Assembly (NCBI GenBank): GCA_011800805.1
Contig: MPNW01000161.1
Span: 373,879 to 385,553, forward strand
DNA: 11,675 nucleotides
Source: Hirudo medicinalis
Taxonomy: Eukaryota; Annelida; Clitellata; Hirudinida; Hirudinidae
Direction: 5' to 3'
Position numbers and translations under genes: made by a program. This document shows positions 6,090 through 11,675 of the stretch, in pieces. Numbering within the stretch: the stretch's first letter is position 1; the number at the start of each line of letters is the position of its first letter. Below the pieces are notes generated by a model. That model was not told the DNA's origin and ran no database searches. It saw nothing but the letters and a program-made list of their open reading frames with translations.

Positions 6090-9000
6090 CTGAATTGGAA
6101 GCATCAATCAATCAATTAAATCACAACACCACAAGTAAGTAAGTTTATTTATACAGCGCCATAAGCGTGAGCGTCAGGGGCGTTTAGACCATTTATATAG
6201 CGCCGGCTCCCAGGGGCGCTTTGTGGTGGTGCAAGCTGGGTTTCGAACACGACACGTAACGACCGTTGCTTTTACTGTCGTTCGCAGGAACGCTACCCTC
6301 TGAGCTAACTTGCACCACAAAGAGCAAATAATTTAACCTGAGCTTTGACGAATGCCTGAAGCGAGGGCTGAAAGTAAGGAATGCGACCTTCATAGAGTTT
6401 TGGAACCTCACTTAATAACAACGAATTCTGGGTTTCAAAGTCTAGTTTAGCTGCTGCACAAGCCTTTCTGCTCTGCAATTGATTATTTGTAACATAATGA
6501 AGCATTATGAACAAACATAACTGTATGTGAAACCCTAACAAACAATTGATTTTAAATTAATTTAATGTCTCAAATCTCACAATTTCAAGTTTAACAGCAT
6601 TGGATCCTGTCCTCTCTCTCTTCAAATACTTTTCCACCTTTTCTTGGCATTTCGTGTATTCCTGAAAAATGAAGATAATAATCTGAAGAATCCCAAATTC
6701 TTCCACTGATACTGAATAACTGCACAACTCTTAGAATGAGCAATAGGTAGTTCCTATAACTTTTTAATTACATTTAATGTTTACAAAACCTGAAGACTAT
6801 GTTCCCTCTTTTTAATGGCATGCTGAACAGCAGGGAAAATAGTTGAAAACCTGAACAAATTTTTTAAATTCAAATAAAATACTCCATTACAGGCAAGCAA
6901 CAATTAAAGAGCAAACTGAAACCAAACAATTGGTATAATAAATCCAACCAAAACAATTACTTTCTCATTGGTTCAACAACTGCTTTATTGGAGATCGAAT
7001 TCTGAAAAACTTAAAGAAATTCAATGGAATCATCACTGCAGCAAATGTTAATCACAAACCAATTCTTCGGTCTGCATCTCGAGATGTTTAACTGATTGAC
7101 TCCACTCATCAATGAGCTTGCTGAGTGAATCATCATCTTTGCAAGAGTAATTACCTTGTAGGGCCTGTACCAAATCCACTTCACATTTTGCCTGAGCTAC
7201 AAAGAATCAATAACTAACAAAACAAATCAATAACATAAAATCAAAACATGAAATGATTACCTGAATGGGACTTCAGACATCTCTTCATACTTTCTTGAAG
7301 TTTGCTTGTACTTTCCTGAAGGCTTAAATATGTCAAGAATTAATTTTAAATCACTCTTCATCTACAAAAGGCTATTCAGTTGTTGATGGTCACACACACG
7401 ATCTGCAAAAAATGCTTGACATTATCCTTGAGAGGGATTCAATAGAAGTTCCCTCTCAGCTCCATCCATCCTTCCATCCAACCATCCATTCATCGATGTT
7501 GCACCTGCATACATATTTTTACATCCTGGAGCACACTTTTTGAACTGGCATAGTCAAAATCATTGGAAAAAATAATATTTCAAAATAATTGTAAAATAAA
7601 CATTCTTTAAAGTTTTATGAGTTGTGCACAAACATTTGACCTCCATTCTTTTATCTTTGTTGTTGTTTTCCTGTGCTTTTCGATTTGTCAATTTCATTTT
7701 AATGTACTGTTATGTTGAAGCTTAAGGCAGAAAGTCAACCTATTGGAGCACCTCCAAGTAAAAGTAAATATCTTTAAAATGGAATGGCTGAATGATTTTT
7801 AAGTCATCACTATGGTGTCATGTGGATCCAATGGCCAAAATTTGGTGAGATAAGATTTTCCATCTTTGGAACAAGCAACAAGAAATAATTTGTAAAATCC
7901 GAAAAGAGGCAGGTTTCACTGCAGATTGGAGTGCTGGGCATTACTTGGCACCCTATCAAGCAGTGTTGCAAGTGAGTGACTTTTCAGAACTGCTGGAGAT
8001 GTATGCTCAGATGACAGGAGTCGATTGCTGCCTGAGAGTAGAGCAACTCATATTTCTTAAATTAATGTCTTTACTTAATTTTAATTATGTATGACTTGTG
8101 ACTTAAAGTGTATTTTCTTATAAATTATGACTTGATATTTATTTCTTAAAATCAACAGGATTCGTGACTAAATGTATGTTATTTTTAAAATTTATTTGTA
8201 ATAATAAAATAAAAAATATTAAAATTCTCTGAGTTTGTTTGAAATAGACATTTCTAATGACATGGATCGTTAAATCCAGATCCGGGCGGATACCGGATCC
8301 AGTAGGTGAACTATTCAGTACGTGCCCAGTAGACATGGACAAGTTTTTTATAATCTCTGGAAGTCAGAAAAAGGAAGGTGGGATTATTTATCATACAAAT
8401 TACTTATACTTACAAAAATACAAATTAAAGTTTTGAAATTTAGCCTTTTAAAATGTCATTGGAAAATTATGTAATCCCAACTCACAAAAATCAGTGGGTC
8501 AGTTTTTGGCTCACAAGCTGAAATTTTTGCACAAATGGTTGACATCCTTAGAGGGAACATTGCTCAATAGATGTTCCCCCACTGATCTTGTTGATAGATC
8601 AAATGCTGGATTATTTGACTGCCTGGGCAACATCTTTTCCAACTATATAATCCTCCACCAGATTCATCAAACAAATGCTTACACTGCCCAACCAGAGTCA
8701 TTATAGTATCAGCTTGTCCTTCTTTGGAACTCTAGGGCAGGTTCCTCAATCTCAAACTAATTGACCTATGCAGTCAACCAATGAAGCCATAAAACCATGA
8801 ATGAGTAGTTTTGTTGGCTGATATACTCTCCCAAATAATCATTGCAAGCTTAACCCTGTCCAACCTGGATACTCTCCAGACTTGATTCCTTTTCTTACCT
8901 TGTTTCCACAAATCTCTAACATCCAGATTTTCCCTGACATCCCATTTTTTAAAACTGCACAATTTCTTCCTTGGCTGAGACCCACCATTGACCAAATCAT

Positions 9001-9443
9001 CCATTATTTTGGATTGTCAATATGTGTTGAACAGTCCCTTTGATTAGTCCCTCGAGTGCAGCACATTGATGCCATCAATGCAAATTAATTAATTTCTCAA
9101 GAAAATTATGCAAATTATCCAAACTAAACAATTGCTACCTTTCAAGCTTTTTGGTTTCTCTTTCAAATTCTCTTTCTGACTTTTAAACAAAATAATATAA
9201 ATAAATTCATTTAAACACCATGAAAAATACTAGAATATTTCATAGAATCAGAGCATAAAACACTACTTACAGTTTTAGATATAGCAGTCTTTTTGTTGCC
9301 AGCTATCTTACTGAAAGGATTATATCTAAAATTGTTCACAACAAATATATCAAACCCCAAGCAGATTGCTTGCAAAAAAAAAATTAATAACATAAATAAT
9401 TTACAGTAAAAGTGATTATATTATATGTAAACCTGAACGTCAT
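5925..9443 (-). CDS. BIN3: BIN3, BAR-domain membrane-curvature protein (whole gene, 10 coding exons)
   Basis: The exons (9433-9443, 9271-9325, 9139-9179, 7261-7322, 7060-7196, 6961-7001, 6790-6850, 6581-6661, 6338-6472, 5925-6089) join to 789 nt with all phases matching, giving 262 aa; vertebrate BIN3 is about 253 aa. BIN3 is the SH3-less, amphiphysin-related BAR protein (fission yeast Hob3, budding yeast Rvs161) that dimerises on curved membranes and acts in actin and Cdc42-linked processes. Recognisable landmarks: basic NPFSKIAGNKK N-terminus; SEREFERE (residues 23-30); VEPMRKFSTIFPAVQHAIKK (110-129); DFETQNSLLLSEVP (about 173-186); YFQPSLQAFVKAQV (196-209); KLSEIRSLSIAVDD near the C-terminus. 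The BAR domain spans about 23-235. The ATG at 9443 is preceded in frame by a TGA about 45 nt upstream. All introns are GT-AG. Homology was judged by eye; no premature stop was found. Confidence 0.92.
6127..6320. repeat. 8-bp direct repeat CACCACAA flanking the intron 9 SINE
   Basis: CACCACAA occurs at 6127-6134 and 6313-6320. The right copy overlaps the first bases of the tRNA-like head (GGTG on the minus strand), so the exact target duplication could be as short as ACAA. It marks both SINE ends consistently. Confidence 0.6.
6135..6316 (-). mobile_element. tRNA-derived SINE in BIN3 intron 9
   Basis: The minus strand begins with a tRNA-like head (6316-6228). Its 5' arm GGTGCAAG pairs perfectly with CTTGCACC at the other end, it has an A-box-like TTAGCTCAGAGGGTAGCG, and a B-box-like GTTCGAAACC. 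The D and T stems are incomplete and an AACGAC/GTCGTT hairpin replaces a normal anticodon region, so it is not a working tRNA. A body with GGCGCTATATAAATGG follows. The end is ATGGCGCTGTATAAATAAAC and a CTTA repeat tail (about 6135-6150). The direct repeat CACCACAA at 6127-6134 and 6313-6320 is the likely target duplication. Without the SINE and one repeat, intron 9 would be about 58 bp. Confidence 0.82.
6338..6472 (-). CDS. BIN3: BIN3 coding exon 9
   Basis: Residues 164-208, starting SRKACAAAKLDFETQN and ending YFQPSLQAFVKAQ. It carries the BAR helix 2-3 tip and the YFQPS motif typical of BIN/Rvs161 proteins. Acceptor AATTGCAG, donor GTTAAA; phase 0 both ends. The frame runs on past the donor into SINE sequence, so the true end is set by the match to exon 10. 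Confidence 0.92.
6581..6661 (-). CDS. BIN3: BIN3 coding exon 8
   Basis: Residues 137-163, EYTKCQEKVEKYLKRERTGS then NAVKLEI, part of BAR helix 2 (DYRRLQAKVEKYEEKEKTG in vertebrates). Phase 0 at both ends, acceptor ATTTTTCAG, donor GTGAGA. Confidence 0.9.
6790..6850 (-). CDS. BIN3: BIN3 coding exon 7
   Basis: Residues 116-136, KFSTIFPAVQHAIKKREHSL plus Gln, one of the best conserved BIN3 stretches (KFGSVFPSLNMAVKRREQALQ in vertebrates). Acceptor TTGTTCAG, donor GTTTTG. Confidence 0.92.
6961..7001 (-). CDS. BIN3: BIN3 coding exon 6
   Basis: Residues 103-115, NSISNKAVVEPMR, plus two bases; it corresponds to the QIQKTVIEPLKK segment. Acceptor TTTTTCAG, donor GTAATT. The first two bases of Lys116 end the exon. 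Confidence 0.9.
7060..7196 (-). CDS. BIN3: BIN3 coding exon 5
   Basis: Residues 57-102, AQAKCEVDLVQALQ through HLEMQTEEL. The acceptor TTTGTAG (7197-7199) is preferred over CTCAG five bases further in, because exon 4 ends in phase 1. An Asp-rich loop (CKDDDS) corresponds to the EQDQD loop of vertebrate BIN3. Donor GTTTGT. Confidence 0.88.
7261..7322 (-). CDS. BIN3: BIN3 coding exon 4
   Basis: Residues 36-56, SLQESTSKLQESMKRCLKSH onward, helix 1 of the BAR domain. The acceptor ATTTAAG at 7323-7324 was chosen over the nearer TTCAG at 7316-7318 because only it restores the frame with exon 3 and gives the same spacing as vertebrate BIN3. Donor GTAATC. Confidence 0.85.
7460..7495. repeat. CCATCCAT-type microsatellite
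   Basis: Imperfect run of CCAT / CCTT / CCAA units in intron 3 of BIN3, directly inside the left end of the candidate hAT element. Confidence 0.75.
7843..8090 (+). pseudogene. Coding-like open stretch of unknown nature in intron 3
   Basis: About 80 sense codons lie between two stops on the plus strand, opposite to BIN3, including KIRKEAGFTADWSAGHYLAP and DFSELLEMYAQMTGV. It has no start Met at its head. Base composition is richer in G+C than the surrounding intron, and the residue mix is not the Lys/Asn/Ile-heavy output of AT-rich noise. It lies within the candidate hAT element, so a remnant of its transposase is one option. I do not recognise the protein, and a chance open frame is possible. 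Confidence 0.3.
8571..9138. other. Remainder of BIN3 intron 3
   Basis: No exon is supported. A 70-codon plus frame (8494-8706) straddles the candidate hAT end, and a 76-codon minus frame (8774-9004) ends near a DDLVNGG start; neither shows a known domain. A perfect 8-bp-arm inverted repeat CATTGATG-C-CATCAATG is at 9064-9080. The octamer ATGCAAAT occurs twice, at 9078-9085 and 9108-9115. Confidence 0.45.
9139..9179 (-). CDS. BIN3: BIN3 coding exon 3
   Basis: Residues 23-35, SEREFERETKKLE, plus two bases. It matches the VERDFEREYGKLQ start of helix 1. Acceptor TTAAAAG is weak; donor is GTAGCA. A short exon, supported by protein match and phase. Confidence 0.85.
9271..9325 (-). CDS. BIN3: BIN3 coding exon 2
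   Basis: Residues 4-22, RYNPFSKIAGNKKTAISKT, corresponding to the PFKIGQPKK...PKT leader of vertebrate BIN3. Acceptor ATTTTAG, strong donor GTAAGT, phase 2 in and phase 0 out. The basic stretch is likely the membrane-binding N-terminal helix of the BAR fold. Confidence 0.88.
9433..9443 (-). CDS. BIN3: BIN3 coding exon 1
   Basis: Codes MTF plus two bases of Arg4, followed by donor GTTTAC. A tiny coding part on a longer 5' untranslated exon. The upstream in-frame TGA and the conserved position of Met relative to the NPF/IPF motif decide this start. Confidence 0.75.
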
Positions 9444-9545
9444 AATAAATCCGAAGACGAAGACAACTTCCGAGCAGCAAAGTAATCAGCACAAACAAAA
9501 CTCATCATCGCAACGCGTAAAAGTGCTGCACTGAACTTTTGGAAA
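9444..9545 (-). promoter_or_regulatory. BIN3: BIN3 5' untranslated region and presumed promoter
   Basis: Upstream of the BIN3 ATG the minus strand is less AT-rich than the flanks, with ACGCGT and TCGTCTTCGGA, and carries an in-frame TGA about 45 nt before the ATG. No TATA box at a sensible distance is seen. The transcription start is not determined. Confidence 0.4.
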
Positions 9546-10267
9546 TAAACCCAGATTGCCTCAAAAAAATCAGAAAAAGCCAGATTACATTAGGATGACT
9601 GTTATTGTCGTTAATTATTATTTTGTAATATATTTTTTCACTTTTTATATTCTCATATCCAAAAATTTACAATTGCATGAAGATTTTATTAATAACACAA
9701 TATTATATATGAGTCAGATATATTTAAAAATTATCTAACTTCGAAATAGCCGGAATTAAAATCAGATTTAAAGCAGTGGGTCTTTGAACATAGGAAACAA
9801 GTCCTAGGGATACCAATAACAAGCATCCAGTTGAAAGCAAGGATGGTGGCATTAGCAATCCAGCGAGTGTGGACCTCATTCACAGATGGATATGTGAACA
9901 TCAGAACTTTAGAAATAATTAATGATTTTATGTATTTTTATTTTTCATTATATTCTTATTATTCTACTAATATATATCATTTCCTTTACATAAGTAACAC
10001 TAACTGACAAGTCTCATTTCATTATAATTTCTAACACTAACTAACAAGTCCGAAACTCACTGCCAGTGCTGGAAATTGTTGCAGAGTTGGCTTTTGCCCG
10101 TCACTTGGCCAACAATCTGTAAAATGAATTTTTCTTTTGTTAATATTTAATTGTTTTTTTATATTTGAATAATTTATTATTATTTATTAGTGATAATAAT
10201 GATTAAATAAAGAGTATTTTTAAGTGATTATTTTTTAAAATGCATATATCAGTACATTAAGCATGGT
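9546..10267. other. AT-rich intergenic stretch with a 19-bp direct repeat
   Basis: No gene found. TAACACTAACTGACAAGTC (9995-10013) recurs with one mismatch at 10032-10050, 37 bp apart. The segment 9740-9900 is richer in G+C than its flanks but has no recognised motif. 10130-10250 is almost pure A/T. Confidence 0.5.
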
Positions 10268-10430
10268 CGGGATGTGCCACTGCAGAGGGACCTCCACCAA
10301 CCAAAGAAATCTTTTTTCTTGCTTCTCAGGGGGAGGGGAGGGGGCAACAGGACTGGCGCAAAGGCTTATGTGCCACACTGCACCGGGACCTCCACCTAGA
10401 TATGGAGGTATATGGCGCTGTACAAAAATT
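10268..10430 (+). mobile_element. Candidate retroposon 3' fragment with internal direct repeat
   Basis: It ends TATGGCGCTGTACAAAAATT, nearly the same as the end of the intron 9 SINE (ATGGCGCTGTATAAATAAAC), here on the plus strand. It contains a diverged direct repeat of ATGTGCCACTGCA...GGGACCTCCACC at 10272-10298 and 10368-10396. Open frames on both strands here are by-products of the G+C-rich sequence. No head or target duplication was found. Confidence 0.4.
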
Positions 10431-10437
10431 ATGTTAA

Positions 10438-10560
10438 TTGAAGCAAGATGCTTCAAGATAGTTTTAATACAGTATTCTGATTGGTCAAACTTTTTGGCCC
10501 GCGCGCCAGTTCGGCGCTCCTTGGACTTGTGGCGGGCCGCAAACTTTAAATTGTAACTCA
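10438..10560. other. CpG-rich patch with CCAAT box and inverted repeats
   Basis: TTGAAGCA-AGA-TGCTTCAA (10438-10456) is a perfect 8-bp-arm hairpin. It is followed by CTGATTGGTCAAA (an inverted CCAAT box, about 10478), then GGCCCGCGCGCC and later GCGGGCC, which pair over 7 bp, each neighboured by CAAACTTT. This could be a promoter or a MITE; CTGATTGG next to CpG-rich DNA is frequent in dispersed elements. There is no transcript evidence for either reading. Confidence 0.35.
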
Positions 10561-10818
10561 TGACTATGATGGCCAAGCAAAGATACGATTACTAATTTGT
10601 TTACCAAAATTTATTTTAAATCGAGTGTTAACCAACAGCTAGGGTTGCATCTGTGCATCTGTCAAACTGGTCACTTGGTTGCTTGTAAGTGTGCACCCCC
10701 TAATGACAAACCAAATGATTTGCCTAAATGGGCATGTGCTGGGCTGCTCAGTATTGTCAGATATCTTTTTGCTGGTTGAGCCAATAAAATGCATCGATCT
10801 GCGTTCATCCATCCATTT

Positions 10819-10906
10819 GGGCAAGCTGGGCTGCAAAAATACCACAGTACAACTATTGCCGCAGCTGCCTTATGCAAGAACACAACCCTCTGAGCTAACT
10901 TGCTCC
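10819..10906 (-). mobile_element. Second, older copy of the tRNA-derived SINE head
   Basis: The minus strand from 10906 reads GGAGCAAGTTAGCTCAGAGG then GTTGTGTTCTTGC, and ends CCCAGCTTGCCC at 10819. It follows the head of the intron 9 SINE over its whole 88-89 bp, nearly identical at the first 20 bases and at the last ten, with a diverged middle. The body and tail of the intron 9 copy are not recognisable beyond 10819. Same orientation as the first copy. Confidence 0.7.
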
Positions 10907-11113
10907 TTGAATTACTATTGGCAATGTGAGCCCTTATTAATTTATTTTTAATTATTTTATTTCAACTATCAAATCGGAGTTTTTTTCGTATTAAGTGTAT
11001 TTCAACAACATTTCCTGCAACAAATTTCGCAAGCTCTGGCCACATACAATCAGCCTGAGAAACTCACTCGGCCGGCGAGTTTAGCAGCACTGCTCCATCT
11101 GGAATTGTCAAAA
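10907..11113. promoter_or_regulatory. Possible promoter region of the plus-strand gene
   Basis: AT-rich DNA leads into a G+C-richer patch. This patch contains an imperfect palindrome AAACTC...CGGCCG...GAGTTT at 11060-11082, about 30 bp before the candidate start codon at 11114. No TATA box is evident. The role is inferred only from position. Confidence 0.3.
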
Positions 11114-11132
11114 ATGGCTTCTGCGCTATGGG
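11114..11132 (+). CDS. Candidate first coding exon of an unidentified plus-strand gene
   Basis: ATGGCTTCTGCGCTATGGG codes MASALW plus one base, followed by donor GTAATAATT. The start context CAAAAATGGC is favourable (A at -3, G at +4). The phase (1 base left) fits the candidate exon at 11399, which needs exactly two bases. Head-to-head with BIN3, about 1.6 kb apart. The product is not recognised, and 19 bp cannot prove an exon by itself. Confidence 0.4.
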
Positions 11133-11398
11133 GTAATAATTGGAATACTAATTTCGAATTTTATTATTAATGAAAGATTAACTGACAATCAAATAAACAT
11201 ATAACATTTCATAACATGTTCAAATTTCGTATTTAATTTTAAAGTTGAATTCTACAAAAAAAAAATCATGTTTTACAATCGTTTGGTTTTTGCTACCTAA
11301 TTAGTGCGTTACTATTAAATCTATATAAATAAAAATGAATGTTTGACTACATATTTGTAGAATGTTTTTCATCTATTAGCTTCTGATCAAATGTTTAG

Positions 11399-11435
11399 AC
11401 GAAGAAATGGAACTTGAAGCATGTCTAATGATAAA
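11399..11435 (+). CDS. Candidate second exon of the unidentified plus-strand gene
   Basis: Between acceptor AAATGTTTAG and a strong donor GTGAGTGG lie 37 bp coding two bases, then EEMELEACLMI, then two bases. Joined to exon 1 the peptide begins MASALWDEEMELEACLMI, acidic and helix-like. Further exons would lie beyond 11675. No family is recognised. Support is the phase match, the good donor and the coding-like residues. Confidence 0.42.
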
Positions 11436-11551
11436 GTGAGTGGACAGTAGCAACTATTGTTCTTACCTTTAGTTTTATTAAAATTATAATTATAGTAATT
11501 ATTAATTACTAAAGCAACTAAAAAATATTGTTACAAAGATTTAAGATAATG
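11436..11551. other. AT-rich presumed intron
   Basis: Follows the GTGAGT donor. No exon or repeat was seen. Confidence 0.35.
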
Positions 11552-11675
11552 TACATTTACATTTACATTTATTTAGCCCATATTTAGAGTGCACAAGTTA
11601 TCCCAATGGGATGTGCAGGCACTATGACAAACATCGCCAGCAATTAAGTTCAATCATTGAGTGAGAGTAAAAAGT
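11552..11675 (-). mobile_element. 3' end of a minus-strand retroposon, cut by the window edge
   Basis: On the minus strand the sequence ends GGGCTAAATAAATGTAAATG and then a TAAATG repeat (11553-11572), the simple-repeat tail typical of LINE and SINE 3' ends. The body (TGTGCACTCTAAATATGGGC) runs toward the right edge. Its head is outside the window, so LINE versus SINE cannot be told. Confidence 0.55.

Larger units (their letters stand above)
7446..8562. mobile_element. Candidate decayed hAT-like transposon in BIN3 intron 3
   Basis: The right end reads TTAGAGGGAACATTG (8548-8562), i.e. CAATGTTCCCTCTAA inverted, which I recognise as a widespread hAT-type terminus. It is followed by CTCAATAG. 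The left end reads AAGTTCCCTCTCAG (7446-7459), preceded by TTCAATAG, so the ends are inverted repeats and the 8-bp flanks match 7 of 8, the hAT duplication size. The 1.1-kb interior includes the CCAT-type microsatellite and a coding-like stretch at 7843-8090. Left-end divergence makes this a moderate call. The competing view is a chance inverted repeat plus a right-end fragment only. Confidence 0.42.

Noticed and set aside
6228..6316. A genuine tRNA gene on the minus strand
   Set aside because: The end arms pair well and box-like motifs exist, but the D and T stems do not form and no normal anticodon arm is present. A body and CTTA tail with flanking repeats show a SINE.
6193..6411. 72-codon minus frame over BIN3 exon 9 and the SINE
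   Set aside because: It is an off-frame reading of exon 9 running into the SINE; the true frame of exon 9 is fixed by the BIN3 match.
8139..8342. 67-codon minus frame in intron 3
   Set aside because: Mostly AT-rich intron sequence; no similarity to BIN3, no usable splice sites in phase, and BIN3 is complete without it.
10235..10576. Overlapping open frames of 113 and 97 codons on both strands
   Set aside because: They arise from G+C-rich low-stop sequence including a GGGGAGGGGAGG run and a direct repeat. No domain, start context or splice support was found.
1..11675. CRISPR array, operon or other prokaryotic system
   Set aside because: No spaced identical repeats of that kind and no gene clusters. 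Spliced BIN3 and animal retroelements show a eukaryotic genome.

Overview
The window is nuclear DNA from an AT-rich invertebrate animal. This rests on a spliced metazoan-type gene with ten coding exons and mostly short GT-AG introns (58-248 bp, one of 1.8 kb). It also rests on animal-type mobile elements: CR1/L2/Jockey-like LINEs, a tRNA-derived SINE, hAT ends and a solo LTR. Compact introns and AT-richness would fit a tunicate, sponge or other small-intron invertebrate, but the sequence alone does not fix the phylum.

Left part (1-4700): a graveyard of mobile DNA. An AGTTAT-rich tandem array (about 86-285) abuts the small distal piece (286-323) of a decayed minus-strand LINE (element 2). The rest of element 2 lies at 1816-3430: endonuclease, linker and start of the reverse transcriptase. 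A second, 5'-truncated plus-strand LINE (element 1, 324-1815) sits exactly between the two pieces, so element 1 inserted into element 2. Inside element 1 a 102-bp stretch is repeated perfectly around a single N, which looks like an assembly join rather than biology. Further right are a solo LTR with a 5-bp target duplication (3973-4140) and a Tol2-like hAT terminus (4532-4690).

Centre (5925-9443, minus strand): a complete, frame-consistent model of the BAR-domain gene BIN3. It has ten coding exons, 789 nt, and a 262-aa product. Intron 9 carries a tRNA-derived SINE with an 8-bp target duplication. The long intron 3 probably carries a decayed hAT-like transposon.

Right part (9444-11675): intergenic DNA with a CpG-rich, CCAAT-containing patch, a second and older copy of the same SINE, and repeat fragments. 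There is also a candidate start of an unidentified plus-strand gene (two small phase-compatible exons, 11114-11132 and 11399-11435) that would be transcribed away from BIN3. A retroposon 3' tail enters from the right edge.

I see no operon-like or defence-like system. The strongest results are the BIN3 model, the nested LINE insertion, the solo LTR, the SINE-expanded intron and the probable assembly error.
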